Part shown: positions 22,640 to 34,554 of the stretch, piece after piece
How the letters are laid out: the number at the start of each line of letters is the position of its first letter
How positions within the stretch are numbered: position 1 is the first letter of the stretch
Assembly (NCBI GenBank): GCA_029204225.1
Contig: CM055101.1
Coordinates: 36,511,648-36,575,647, forward strand
Reading direction: 5' to 3'
Source of the DNA: Diphasiastrum complanatum
Taxonomy: Eukaryota; Streptophyta; Lycopodiopsida; Lycopodiales; Lycopodiaceae
DNA: 64,000 bases
The notes under the pieces: model-generated
The model's database searches: none
What the model was told of the DNA's origin: nothing
Seen by the model: the letters and a program-made list of their open reading frames with translations, nothing else
Position numbers and translations under genes: made by a program

Positions 22640-23294
22640 TGTGAAGGATTTCAGATCATTCAAGATCCAATCCATGTCCCAAATCTTTGGTTACAATAAG
22701 GAGCAAACAACAATACTGTCAAAGTAGAAAGATCAGCATCTACATACAAAATGAGATGCAAACTCTAAGAGATATTGATCAAACATGAACCAAAACATGA
22801 AATATGTTTTCTGTCCGTACAATTACAATACCCTACTGTATTTCACATGCGTGGAACCAAAAATAACAATAAATGATCATTTTACACATAGAATTGCAAG
22901 ATAACATCATGAGAGTGCACCAATGAGTAGTAGAACCCAAAGAGAACAATGTATAATGATGAAATGAGAGAGAGAGAAGAGAGAAGATGTGTTTCTCCAC
23001 GAGTTACATCCTTTTATAGAGTGTCCAAATCCTATTTGGCCACTTGGCTTTCCCTCCAAAATGTAAACCCTACTATTTTTGGGTCTAGATTCAATGTACC
23101 CAAAGTTCAAATTTGAATCTCTCTCAAACTCGATTACCAACTTTCTCACACTTTCAAAAAGTGTTTATTGAATGTATTTTTAACTAATATAACTTCAAAA
23201 AGTTTATTTCTAAATCTAAAATGAGTTTTGGCCTCTTATTGACAATTTACCAAAATATGACTAAACTAGACTAAACTAGTTGAAATCTCTCACA
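22640..23294 (-). repeat. Copia A 5' LTR
   Basis: 655 bp from TGTGAAGGATTTCAG to TCTCACA with TG...CA ends. It holds TCCGTACAA at 22814, matching the SBP-domain binding consensus. Directly to its right lies copia B integrase, so A inserted into B. Confidence 0.95.
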
Positions 23295-25400
23295 TACTTT
23301 GTATGCTTTTTTAGTGGTTGCATATCCTACAAAAATTCCATTAACTGCACTAGGATCTTCCTTATTCCTAGTTTCTAGAGGCACATGCACAAAGCATACA
23401 CAACCAAAAATCCTAAGATGATCCACCTTAGTCTTTTTCTTATACAACATCTAAAATGGTGTTTTTCCTCCTATTGCAAGATTTGGAAGCTTATTACAAA
23501 GACAATTTGCACATGCAACTAGCTTCTACCCTAATGGCTTTTGCACATTCACACAAAGTTCTATTTTTTCTCTCAACAACTCCATTTTGTTGAGGAGTAT
23601 ATGAACAAGAAAACTGTCTTTGAATGCCTTCTCTCTCACAAAAGTCTTAAACTTATTGGAAGTGTATTCTCCTCCACTATCACTTTTCAAAGCTTTCAAC
23701 TTGAAAGAAAACTACTTTTCTACATATGCTTTGAAAGTAAAAAAAACATCATAGACCACGGCTTTTGAAGACAGCATATAGATCCAAGAATATCTTGTAT
23801 AATCATCTACAAAGGAAACAAAGCAGTTTGCTCCTCCTTTGCTCTTAGTTGATGAGAAATGAATATCAGAGTGCCCAAGTTTAAATGGTTTCTTTGTTTT
23901 GATGCTTGATCTAGGAAAAGGCCTTCTGTGTGATTTTGCCAGCACAAGCTTCACAGGATAGAAGCTCCTTTGACAGTGTCTTTGGTAGTCCAACAACTTT
24001 TCCTTCCTTGACCATAGATTGCATGGCTTTGAAATTGGGATGACCCAATCTCTTGTTCCACAAATCATCCTAAAGGACCTTGTTCTCATAAGCAATATCT
24101 AAAATGTTAGCACTCTCCCTAGAATCTAGTTTGTACAACTTACCAATTCTAGATCCTCTAGCAATAGCTTCATTTTCTCTTGAGATTATACACTTGTCAA
24201 CTTGAAACTTGACATCCAATCCACTATCAAACAATTGTCCTACACTAATGAGATTCTTAGTTAGTCTAGGTACATACAATATATCATGTAAGCAGAAAGA
24301 TTTTGATGATGATGCATGCAGTGGAATACTACCTATTCCTTCAATTCTACACTCTACATCATTAGCAGTATAGATTGATCTTTTTGCACCTAGATATGGC
24401 ATGAGATTAGTGAAAGAGTTCCTAGAACCAGACTAATGGGAACTAGCCCCACTATCTATCCACCGGATTTCTTCATTCTTAAAAGAAAAAGATGAAAAAG
24501 TAGAAATCATTAATGAATCCTCTCTTTCACTCTCAACACCCTCAAACTCATCCTCATTAGTAAGGTTAGCTTGCTTAGATTGGTTCTTCTTCTTGAAACA
24601 GCTTGAAGCATAGTGTCCTTTCTTGCCACAGAAAAAACACTTGATTTTTGACAGCTTCTTCTTGCCACTGGATGTTGCAATTTGTGAGGACTGATCCTCA
24701 CCACCTTCTTTGGCTTTGTCCTTCTTGAAGTGTTGTTGTCCTTTGCCCTTGCCTCTTGACTTGTCTCTGATGAAGAGTGCTTTGTCATCTCCACTATCTT
24801 TCAATGAAAGTCTGTTGATCCTCAGCATCTTGTTCTCTTGCCTGCTTTCTTTAGCAATGAGAACACCTTGAAGTGTCTCCAAGGATGAAAGATCCTGCCT
24901 AACAACATAAGTCTGCACAATATTGCCATACTCATCTCTAAGTCCATTTAGGACTACTTGAACAAGTTCAGTGTTCTTAAGAGCATCTCCAATACCAGCT
25001 AACTCTTGATGAAGATCCTTAACTCTCATGACATATGATGAAGCACTCTCATCTACTCTCTGATAACTTAGAAATATTTTCTTTCTAAGTGTAAGCAATC
25101 TAGAAGTATTCTTGATTTCATAGATTGTTTTTAGAGTATCCCAAGCTTCCTTGGCAGTGGTGCATGTACTGATCTCTCTTAACACTTCATTGGTTACATT
25201 TATTTTTATGAAATGAAGGTGGTTCTTTTGTGAAATGATGCAATTTCATTAGGTGCAGCAGGTTTTTCTTTAGCTCCACTCACAATATCCATTACATCTT
25301 GTAGAATCAATAATGATTCCATTCTGATCTTCCACATTGCATAATTGGAAGATGTTAATCTCTACTGTGCTCCAAGAAATGTGAACCAGATGAAGACATC
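23295..25400 (-). pseudogene. Copia B gag-protease-integrase
   Basis: gag reads from about 25400 (much of it open, 25185-24433), including TLKTIYEIKNTSRLLTLRKK-type sequence and an intact knuckle CFFCGKKGHYASSC. The protease site WIDSGASSH is followed at once by a TAG. The pre-integrase region is open at 24402-24070. Integrase continues in shifted frames: HSDIHFSSTKSKGG, FVSFVDDYTRYSW, KSDSGGEY and YTPQQNGVVERKNRT all remain, so the D-D-E residues are present although the frame is broken several times. The left edge is cut by copia A inside the end of integrase. Confidence 0.85.
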
Positions 25401-26164
25401 TTCTCTATGAGAAATTTTAGTAATGATAAAAAAATGGAGTTGAAAGGATGTCGCTTACTATCTAAATCTAGGATCTAACACTAATGTTGATCCAGCCTAT
25501 GAAATCTAGCAACAAATGTGAGAACAAATTCTCAACACAGAAAATCAATCTATCTTGAATTTGGATCTTGCTTCAGTCACAAAAAAGAAGCACATGCAAG
25601 TGAGAAGTCTATTTCTCCCACGAGTTTCAAAGAACTGAAAAACTCTCTAGGAACTTACTTTCAACTCAAACACAATAATTTGTGTGAAATGAAAATTCTA
25701 AGACCTCAGAACACTCACTTCTATCCAATTCTACTTGATTGACAGTGAAAATTGATGAAAATGGTGAAAAGAACTGATGTGTGTTCACTTTGGCATATCC
25801 CACGAGTTGAGTACTCTCTCAAACTCTCCGATTGCCTAAAACTCTTCTAAAAACAAATCAAATTGATTTAGAAACAAGAGCAACACATTCTACTCTTCAA
25901 TACCTATCCAACAAGCTATAGAACATCAAATTCGGATCACTCCTTGAGAAGTAGCACTCATTAATGAGGGCTAATTTCACACGTGACATGAGCTCTCTGT
26001 CCGTACAGGGTTCCGCTGAAGCAGATCAGGTTTGTTTTGATCCACTTATGATTGACAGATAGCTTTTCTCTCAGTGAGTTTGAATCCCTCTCCCAAATTC
26101 GAGTTCTTGCAAGCAAAGGCACTAAAGATCTGATGTATACACCCTCACCTCTTCAAAGCATAAA
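25401..26164 (-). other. Copia B leader between gag and the primer site
   Basis: Non-coding leader, about 760 bp. It contains CACACGTGA and TCCGTACAG (26000), resembling sites seen in the A and D LTRs. No gene seen. Confidence 0.5.
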
Positions 26165-26176
26165 GCTCTGATACCA
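26165..26176 (-). promoter_or_regulatory. Primer-binding site of copia B
   Basis: GCTCTGATACCA on the plus strand, immediately left of the LTR start TGTGAAGC at 26177. Confidence 0.9.
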
Positions 26177-27375
26177 TGTGAAGCTTTTAGCACGTGTGAA
26201 CTTCACCACACACCCTACAGGATCTTACTGAGGTGTTGTGATTGCACAAGATTGATCAGAGAATAGTATACTTGAAAAATCTATGACAAGAGCACAATGA
26301 TACATCTGATGAAAAAATCTAACTTCTCACTATAAGAATTGAATGTCAGAAATAATTCTAAGTGCTCAGTATGGGAAAAACAGCCTCCTCTCGGGTAGAG
26401 AGATAAAATCAATGATGAAAAACTCAGGTAGAGAGAGAATGAGTCCAAAACACCAAAATCTCATTATCCACAATATGGCAAAACATGCCAAGATTTCCCT
26501 ACATGAGAGAGACTCAAATTCCTATAGTGGAGTTGCATGGAAAGTCCACTTAACTGAACTAATTCACCTACCAGAGATCCACATGTATAACTGCATGCAT
26601 GGATGTTGCATGTACTGCATGTCAACTCATAAAACTGCCTAGACATGTGTAGATCACAGAAACCACTTTGCATGTTGCATGCACTGATTGCATGTTGTTC
26701 AAATTATAGCAAATGAGGATCCTAAAACACTTGAAATGGTGAGGGAAACAATAGATTATGATCTCATAAGATTAGCACAACTTGAACCATCAAAATCCAT
26801 CAAAAATCTATGCTTGAACCTCACTAAATGGCCCAAATCTTTGAAGAAGCCTTCACACGTGTGAAAGTATGGCCTCCCACATATGAGCACTGTACACCAG
26901 ACCCAAATTCAATCCTATAATGATTAGGAATCACAAGAACTCAAAGAATTAATAACATAGAGAGCAATTGCACCAACATAAGAGAAAAATCATGAAATTG
27001 CTTGATTGATTTTGGTGAGATATCATCACCTATATATACATGATCCATCACAGTTTTGGGCAGGCATGAGTAGCCCTAAACCTATCCCTAATGCTAATTT
27101 TGGTGGACCTTTCATCCCTACCAAGTTAGGGTTGGAATCTTGGAGACTCTCAACAATGCCAAAATTACCAAAAATAGCTCCTACTTTTTCTCTCTTGTAT
27201 CTAAGCATGATTTGGACTCATTCCAAAGGTTCTATCACTTAGGTCTACTTGAGAACATCTTTATGAATGGAATCCTATGATATTTGGCACGTGTGACAAG
27301 CCACATCATGACCATCTAACTATTTACAAGTCATATGACCAAAACTAGTCAAGCTAGAATTGTGAATTTTTAACA
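26177..27375 (-). repeat. 1.2-kb LTR shared by copia B and copia C
   Basis: TG...CA ends, 1199 bp. Its left side adjoins the primer site of B and its right side adjoins a polypurine tract (GAGGGGGAG on the minus strand) that follows copia C RNase H. One LTR thus serves two internal regions. It contains several CACGTGTG (G-box-like) motifs, for example at about 26187, 26846 and 27287. Confidence 0.85.
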
Positions 27376-27384
27376 CTCCCCCTC
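27376..27384 (-). promoter_or_regulatory. Polypurine tract of copia C
   Basis: CTCCCCCTC on the plus strand, directly against the LTR end TTTTTAACA. Confidence 0.8.
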
Positions 27385-27394
27385 ACTATCTAGC

Positions 27395-29120
27395 TTGGTT
27401 CATTGCTTTACTAATCACTCCAAGTGATGATCTGAACTTCATAAAAGGTGTCTTTTGAAGTGGTTTAGTAAGTAGATTAGCTACACATTCATTGTTGGGA
27501 ACATGCTCCAAAGCAATCTCTTTGGCTTGCACCATTTCTCTCCAAAGTGATGGCATATCTCAATGTGCTTAGATCTTGCATGGAAGATTGGGTTAGATGC
27601 AAGGTGTTGGGCTGATATATTGTCATTGTAGATGATTGGTGCCTCCTCTAGATTCATGATCTTTAGCTCAACCAATAATCTCTTGATCCAAAGTACCTCC
27701 TTTGTAGTGGTTGTCAAAGCTTTGTACTCGGCCTCAGTAGAAGATAGAGATATAGTTTCTTGCTTTTTTGAAAGCCATGAAAGCACACCTTCTCCTATGA
27801 AAGCTGAATAGGAACTTGTTGATTTTGCAAAATCTGAATCACTAAGTGCATGAAGGTTAATCACATCTCCTCTATATAGAATCCCAAAATCCAATGTACC
27901 CGAGATGTATCTTAGAATCCTCTTAGCCTTTTTCCAATGGATATTCAATGGTTTTTGCATGGATTGGCTCAACCTACATACACTAAAGCTAAGATCTGGT
28001 CTAGTTATAGTGATCCACATTAAGGAGCCTATAAGTGCCTAAACAAAGTGATTTCCATGAAGGATATTTCATCATCTTCATTTGGCACTTTTACATCTTG
28101 TGCCATTGGTGTGTCAACACTTTTGCATACTTCCATCTTAAACTTCTTCAAAAGTCTTTGAGCATAGTTTACTTGACTTATAAAGATAAAATTAGATCCT
28201 ATAAGTACCTCTATGCCTAAGGTGAAGTGAAGAAACCCTAGATCTACCAAACTCTAAGGATAGATCTATCTTGATTTTTTCAGTACCATCAACACTATTT
28301 CCACTAATGATGATGTCACCTACATAAATGAGTAAAAGTACAATACCAACATCATCAAACTTAATGTAAAGAGTGGGATCATATTCACTTTGAACAAAAG
28401 GAAGTGAAATAAGATAGCAATGTAATCTTGAATTCCAAGATCTCGAGGCTTGCTTCAAGCTATAGATGCTTCTTTTGAGATGGCATACTTTGTCCTCCAT
28501 TCCATGTTTGATGAACCCTTGTGGCTGCTCCATATAGATATCCTCTTCCAAAAAACCATTCAAGAAAGCATTAGAGACATCCATTTGACATAGGATCCAT
28601 CCAAAATGTGATGCAAGTGCAATGATTAGCCTTATTGTGACCATCTTGGCCACGGGTGCAAAAAAGTTTTCTCATAGTCTATCCCTCTCTCTTGAACATA
28701 ACCTTTTGCAACTAATCTTGCTTTATGTTTGTTAGCACTCCCATTTGCATTCAACTTAAGCTTGAAGACCCACTTTCATCCTATTACATTCCTTTGAGGC
28801 CTATCAACAAGCAACCAAGTTTCATTCTCAATCAAGGCATTGTACTCATCCAACGTAGCTTTATACCATTCTTTGGAGTTCAATGCATCTTCAACATTAG
28901 ATGGTTCTTCAAAACTAGATAAAGCATAAGAAGTGGATGAGATACCCTCAACTTTTTCCCCTTTGCCTTGATATGTGAGCCTTGGTGGCTCCACTTTTGC
29001 CCTTGAAGATCTCCTTGGTGTGATAGGTGGGTTTGGTGCTTGCTCCTCCATGATCTCCTCCTCGAAATCAAGATCTTGCTCCTCGACCATATTCTTCTTG
29101 ATTGTTGGAGCACTTGGGAC
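27395..29120 (-). pseudogene. Copia C RT-RNase H with damaged catalytic box
   Basis: A linker (29090-28776) with ITPRRSSRAKVEPPR leads to a TGA where a Cys is expected before KWVFKLK. RT follows in broken frames: [39 protein letters not shown] and SLKQASRSWNSRL. The catalytic YVDD is YVGD (IYVGDIIISG), which should abolish polymerase activity. RNase H reads TRPDLSFSVCRLSQSM, LSWLSKKQETISLSSTEAEY and NPIFHARSKHIEICHHF, then ends near the polypurine tract. Several frameshifts as well. Not functional. Confidence 0.9.
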
Positions 29121-31020
29121 TTATTCAAGCATATGCATATGATGTTCATCAAATATAACATCCCTTGAAACAACAAATTTGTTCAAGGATGGGAGATAGA
29201 ATTTGTAGCCCTTGCTTGGAGCTTGCATATCCAAGCATGATCCCTCTTGTGGAAGATAGATCCTCCTTGGTTCTTGTTTCCAATGGCACATGCACATAAC
29301 ATATACATCCAAAAACTTTCAAGTGATTAAGATTGGGTTTCTTTCCATACAATATCTCATAAGGAGTTTTGCCTTCAATTGCTTTGCAAGGCACCCTATT
29401 CATCAAGTAGTTTGCACATACAAGAGATTCACCCCAAAAGGATTTGGGCAAACAAGCATCCAATCTTAAAGCCTTAGAACATTCACATAATATTCTATTC
29501 CTTCTTTTAGCAACTCCATCATGTTGAGGAGTGTAAGGACAAGAATTCTCTTTCTTGATCCCTTCCAACTCACAAAAGGCCTTGAACTCATTGGAGATGA
29601 ATTCTCCACCATTGTCACTTCTAAGAATCTTGATGCTATGATTATGATGCTTTTCCACAAACAACTTGAACTTTACAAAAGTATCAAATACCTGAGATTT
29701 GAAGGAAAGTAAGAACACCCAACAATATCTTGAGTAGTCATCAATGAAGGTTAAAAACATGGATGAACCTCCATTTGATTTGGTGCTAGCAATATGCACA
29801 TCCGAGTGTATGAGTTCAAGAGGATGAGATGACTTTGTGATGGATTTAGGAAACACCTTCTTATGTGCCTTGGATAAAGCAAAAGCTTCACAAACCTTGT
29901 CTGCCTTCCCAATAGACCTTGGTAGGCCTAAACCATACTCCTCCTTGATCATAGCCTCCATGTAACCCGAGTTGACATGTCCAAGTCTTTTGTGCCATAA
30001 AGTGAAGGTAGATATCTTGCTCTTCTCGGCCAACATGACAACATTAGTATCCACAAATGCATGCAACTTATAGAGTTTGCCAAGTCTAGTGCCCTTAGCC
30101 ACTATCTTACCCTTCTTCTTGATGAAACAATCATTTGAAGCGAAGTCAACATTGAAACCATTGTCTACCATTTGGCCAACACTTAGTAGATTCTTTGTTA
30201 TTGTAGGAATGTACAAAACACCTTCTATGTTGATCTTTTTGGAAGATCCTAAGCAAAGGGGAATGTTACCAACTCCTTCAATCTTACAAGCTTCATCATT
30301 TGCTATATATATAGACTTTAAAGGTCCATCATAAGATAAGAGAGAAGAGAAAAACTTCCTTTCGCTAGTCATGTGTGAACTAGCACCCGAGTCAATCCAC
30401 AAAGGATCTTCTCCTTTGAAGCTTGTTGAAGAAAATATGGACATCATGAGAGAGTCCTCATGTGAAATCTCCTCCTCCTCTTTTTTGCTCTTGTTGGCTT
30501 GGCTTTGATCTTGCTTCCTCTTGAAGCAATTTGAGGCATAATGCCCCATTTTGCTACAATAGTAGCACTTCACCTCCGATTTGTCCTTCTTGACTTTGGT
30601 GGTTGATGGAGATGACTTTGAGGGTCCTTCTTGATCCTCATGCTTTGAAGACTTCTTGAATGTTGATCCTTTGCCTTTGAACTTGCCTTTGACTTTGGTG
30701 AAGAGAGCTTGGTCATCTCCACCTTGGATGGAAAGTCTATCCATACTCTCTTGCATTTGGCTCCTTCTTGATTCCTTGGCCATGAGTGTGCCTTGGAGTT
30801 CTTCAAGTATGGGTAGCTTACCCATAATTGCATATCCCTGAACCAAATTGTCGAATTCAAAGCTTAGTCCATTCAATATGAGTTGAACAAGCTCTTCATC
30901 CTTAGTTTGGTTCTTGGATTCATATACCTTTTGCAAAGTCTCTTAATCATCTTGAGCTGAAGTGCAATCTCCTACCTCTCTTAAGAGTTCATTTGCTACA
31001 TTCATTTTTATGCAATGTAG
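29121..31020 (-). pseudogene. Copia C gag-protease-integrase
   Basis: A 595-codon frame (30936-29149) is open from gag to the end of integrase. It has knuckle CYYCSKMGHYASNC, protease WIDSGASSHM, pre-integrase GRLGKLYKLHAF-like, then the HHCC region LWHKRLGHVN...CEAF, where the last Cys is Phe. The integrase core has LIHSDVHIAST, FIDDYSRYCW and LRSDNGGEF, but the third catalytic residue is Lys (DGVAKRRNRIL) instead of Glu. A stop lies upstream in gag. gag is cut at about 31020, where unrelated DNA begins, so this copy has no 5' LTR. The long frame suggests the coding damage is recent or that only point changes accumulated. Confidence 0.9.
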
Positions 31021-32028
31021 TCATTAGAGAAAATATGGGCCCAAAGAGGGCCCTATAAGAAATGCCATGTAGGAGGAAAAATAACTATAAGTAATTATAA
31101 TATCATTTTCTAACTTCTTTACGCATCTGCCCACACTACTTTCCATGTAAATGAATGCACCTTAGTCTAGTCACATCAAACTTCACTGGTGTTTAACCAC
31201 AGTCCAGCTTTGTTATTGTCATTGTGTTGTTTGTTATTATACTACTATACCGATGACAAAGCTTTATCAACTGATGTGGATCTGTCACCAAAATATGCTC
31301 CGCTCAAAACGAGAAATTCAAAGCAACCCAAATTGTCAACTCCTGATATGGTCCGATACAGGGAGGAAAAACTAAAACATGTAGATTTATGGTCATCAAG
31401 AACATTGTATCCTATTGACCCATGTTCATTGCAGCATCCAGATTTTCATTCGGTGAGTCAGTTAATAATCTATATGTGTCATGGTAAAAATGGCCTTTTG
31501 GGTTACTGTGAGAATTTGATGCGCTATGGGAATGCACATTCAATGCAAATAATACATTATTTGGAAGAGGAATCAAGGAAAATATCAAAGGAGTGCGAAG
31601 AAAAATCTACAAAGATGAAAATTTGATTGGATGAAAATGAGATGCTCAAGGAGGAGATCCAAAGGTTGAAATCTTCTTTGCATCATTATACAACTAGTAA
31701 TGATGAGATAAAAATTGCATTTCAATCCATGCGTATCTCATATTTGTCTCTTGTTAAAGATATGGATGTGCTCAACAGAAAGGTCCGAAGCAACAAGATG
31801 AAAAGACTGGTAAACAAGGATATATGTGATCTGTCATCCAACGAAGGTCATAGAAAAAGACGAATCCGTGCATTCAATTAAGTTATAGCTTATTTGGTAC
31901 TGAAAATTGCTTGAACTTTTTGATTTATTCATAATCACTAATTCTGTTATTTATTCATTTCAACTTTCTGTTGATTTGCTTATTGTATACTGTTGTGAAT
32001 ACTATGAGTGTCCTAATTTCTACTGACA

Positions 32029-32033
32029 TTTTC
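32029..32033. repeat. Target-site duplication of copia E, left
   Basis: TTTTC, identical to 34555-34559 on the other side of the element. It supports one insertion event into the older gene. Confidence 0.6.
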
Positions 32034-32707
32034 TACTGAATTCACGCGTGTGGGATGCCCTACACATGTATTTTTGATCTCCTAAGCACAATAACACCAT
32101 AAAGATCAAACTAGCATTGGTTGTCAATAGGAAAGCTGATCATACAAGCAATATTATTGTGTTACAAGCAAGATCTATCAACAAAACATCAGACTAAGCA
32201 TCATAAATGCATCTACTTGGCTAGAGAGAGAAAATAGCAAGTACAAAACTCGTGGAGAGAGAGAGAGGGCACAAAGAGCTTGTCTCCAAATTTGCGTTAC
32301 ACACAAATTTCATCATTTTTTCAAAGAGAGTACATCACATATATATAGATCCATGGACTCTCCTCCTACTTTGAGTTGAATTGGAGTTGTGGATCCACCT
32401 CTCAAGCTATCTAGACTTATCCAAGCCACCTCACTATGTCTAATTGTGCCACATAGTCTTTTCATGCATTAAATGTGGCATGTACAAATGGCAATTCCTA
32501 TGGTAGCTCAAGTTTCTACTTCTGCCTACCATGATGTCACATGGGAACCCCATTCTAATGTAGGTTAGGTCAAGTCAAGAGAGTTGGTCATGTCTTGAAT
32601 ATTTAATTCTAAGATGGGTCTTTACTAAGCCAAAAGAGCTTAATTCATCTTTGGCATTTTTAGGACCCATACTCACAACATTAGATAGATTGTTTAATAT
32701 TTTGACA
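32034..32707 (-). repeat. Copia E 3' LTR (left)
   Basis: It ends in TTTTGACA before a polypurine tract (AGGAGGAG on the minus strand, 32708-32715). The outer end starts TACTGAATTC if the target duplication is right, so the canonical TG may have mutated. Contains a 64-bp block (32531-32594) missing from the other LTR. Confidence 0.8.
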
Positions 32708-32735
32708 CTCCTCCTAAAAATGTATCTAATGTGGA

Positions 32736-34183
32736 TCAAGCATTGATCTTGAGATAAGCAAGATTAGACCTATGCTTTGAGAAGGCACTTTTGCAAAGTG
32801 GCTTTGTGAGAAGATCAGCAATACACGAAGGTGTGTCGACTTGTTCTAAGTTGATTTCACCTCCAATGAGCTTTTCCCTTACAAAATGGTGTGCCACTTC
32901 TATATGTTTGCTTCTTGCATGAAAAATAGGATTGTTTGCAAGAGCTTGTGCCGATATGTTGTCACATTTGATCAAGGGAAGATCATCCTCTTTGATGCAC
33001 TTTAGCTCCATGATTAACCTCTTGATCCGAAGCACCTCTTTAGTTGTTGTAGTGAGTGCTTTGTACTCGGCCTCACAAGATGATAGAGATATGGTATCTT
33101 GCTTCTTTGAAAGCCAAGACACAATATTGCCTCCAAGAAAAATAGTATATGCATTAATCCAATCCATTTTATCACTTGCGAAATCAGAATCTGAATAGCC
33201 AACAATGGTTAGATCCTCATTCTTGTACAATAAACCATAATCTTGAGTAGAAGATGGATATCTTAGAACTCTCTTGGCCATCTTCCAATGTTGGATCTTG
33301 GGATCTTGCATAAATTGACTCAATTTGTTCACACAATAGCTCAAATCGGGTCTAGTGGTAGTAAGCCAAATTAAATAGCCTATAAGACTCCTATAAAGTG
33401 TGATGTCCTCGAAGGATCTTTCATCACCTTTAATAGGATCTTTTACATGTTGCTCCATGGGAGTATCTATGCCTTTACAATTTTGTATATTGAATTTTCT
33501 TAACATAGAAAAGACATATCTAAATTGACAAATAAAAGCATACTCTTCATGAAAATCAATCTCAAGGCCCAAAATGTAATGGATCTCTCCTAGATCTTGC
33601 ATTTTAAATTCTTTTCCTAATGCATCTTTGGTTTCTTGAACTAGCATCAAACAACTTCCATTAAGAATAATGTCATCTACATAGATTAGGAGAATGACAA
33701 TATTATTACCATCAAACTTTAAGTACATAGAAGGATCATAGTCACTAAGCACAAATCCTAATGAAAGTAGAAAGTTGTTGAGTCTTGAATACCATGATCT
33801 AGGTGCTTGCTTTAAGCCATAAAGACTTCTAAATAACAAACACACCTTAGATTTATCCTTCATAAATCCTTGAGGCTGTTCCATGTATATCTCCTCCTCA
33901 AGATAGCCATTCAAAAAAGCGTTGGAGACATCAAGTTGAAACGGTTTCCACTTAAAAAATAAGGCAAGAGAGATTATGATTCTTATTGTCACCATATTTG
34001 CTACAGGAGCAAAGGTTTCTTCATAGTCAAGGCCATATATTTGTGCAAAGCCTTTAGCATAATATCTTGCCTTGTACTTGTTGATGGATCCATCATGGTT
34101 GTACTTGATCTTAAACACCCACTTGCATCCAATGATATGCATGTAAGGTGGTGGATCCACTAGCTCCCATGTGTGGTTGGCGA
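32736..34183 (-). CDS. Copia E RT-RNase H, open frame
   Basis: A 474-codon frame, open from [20 protein letters not shown] to the end, extendable upstream through NHTWELVDPP to the deletion point at about 34183. RT has ETFAPVANMVTI, QLDVSNAFLNGYLEEEIYM, SLYGLKQAPRSWYSRL and an intact YVDD (LLIYVDDIIL). RNase H has TTTRPDLSYCVNKLSQF, VGYSDSDFASDKMDW, TISLSSCEAEYKALT and FHARSKHIEVAHHFV, ending with DLLTKPL. Reverse transcription and RNA removal residues look complete, but without gag, protease and integrase the copy cannot move alone. It is the best preserved copia RT here. Confidence 0.9.
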
Positions 34184-34185
34184 TT

Positions 34186-34554
34186 TTGTCTCCAAATTTG
34201 CATTACACACAAATTTCATCATTTTTTCAATGAGAGTACATCACATATATATAGATCCATGGACTCTCCCCCTACTTTGAGTTGAATTGGAGTTGTGGGT
34301 CCACCTCTCAAGCTATCTAGACTTATCCAAGCCACCTCACTATGTCTAATTGTGCCACATAGTCTTTTCATGCATTAAATGTGGCATGTAAAGTACAAAT
34401 GGCAATTCCTATGGTAGCTCAAGTTTCTACTTCTGCCTACCTTGAATATTTAATTCTAAGATGGGTCTTTACTAAGCCAAAAGAGCTTAATTCATCTTTG
34501 GCATTTTTAGGACCCATACTCACAACATTAGATAGATTTTTCAATATTTTGACA
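34186..34554 (-). repeat. Copia E 5' LTR (right), truncated
   Basis: It aligns with the left LTR from TTTGTCTCCAAATTTGC to TTTTGACA but lacks the first 250 bp or so and the 64-bp block. There is no primer site between it and RT. Confidence 0.85.

Larger units (their letters stand above)
18036..23294 (-). mobile_element. Copia A: LTR element lacking integrase, RT and RNase H
   Basis: Two LTR copies in the same orientation, a primer-binding site next to the right LTR and a polypurine tract next to the left one define a minus-strand element. Inside are gag and protease, then the start of the GAG-pre-integrase region, and then two long ORFs that are not integrase, RT or RNase H. Copy D (56.5-59.9 kb) has the same gag type, LTR ends and leader, but carries a normal integrase, so A is a pol-replaced derivative of that family. 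It would need enzymes from another element to move. Confidence 0.85.
32034..34554 (-). mobile_element. Copia E: deleted copy inserted in an intron
   Basis: Flanked by TTTTC on both sides. It consists of a 674-bp left LTR (32034-32707), a polypurine tract, an intact-looking RT-RNase H frame, and a shortened right LTR (about 34186-34554) fused directly to RT. gag, protease, integrase, the leader and about 250 bp of the right LTR are deleted. The element lies between exon-like parts of the plus-strand gene at 31.2-36.6 kb, so it is younger than that gene. Confidence 0.8.
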
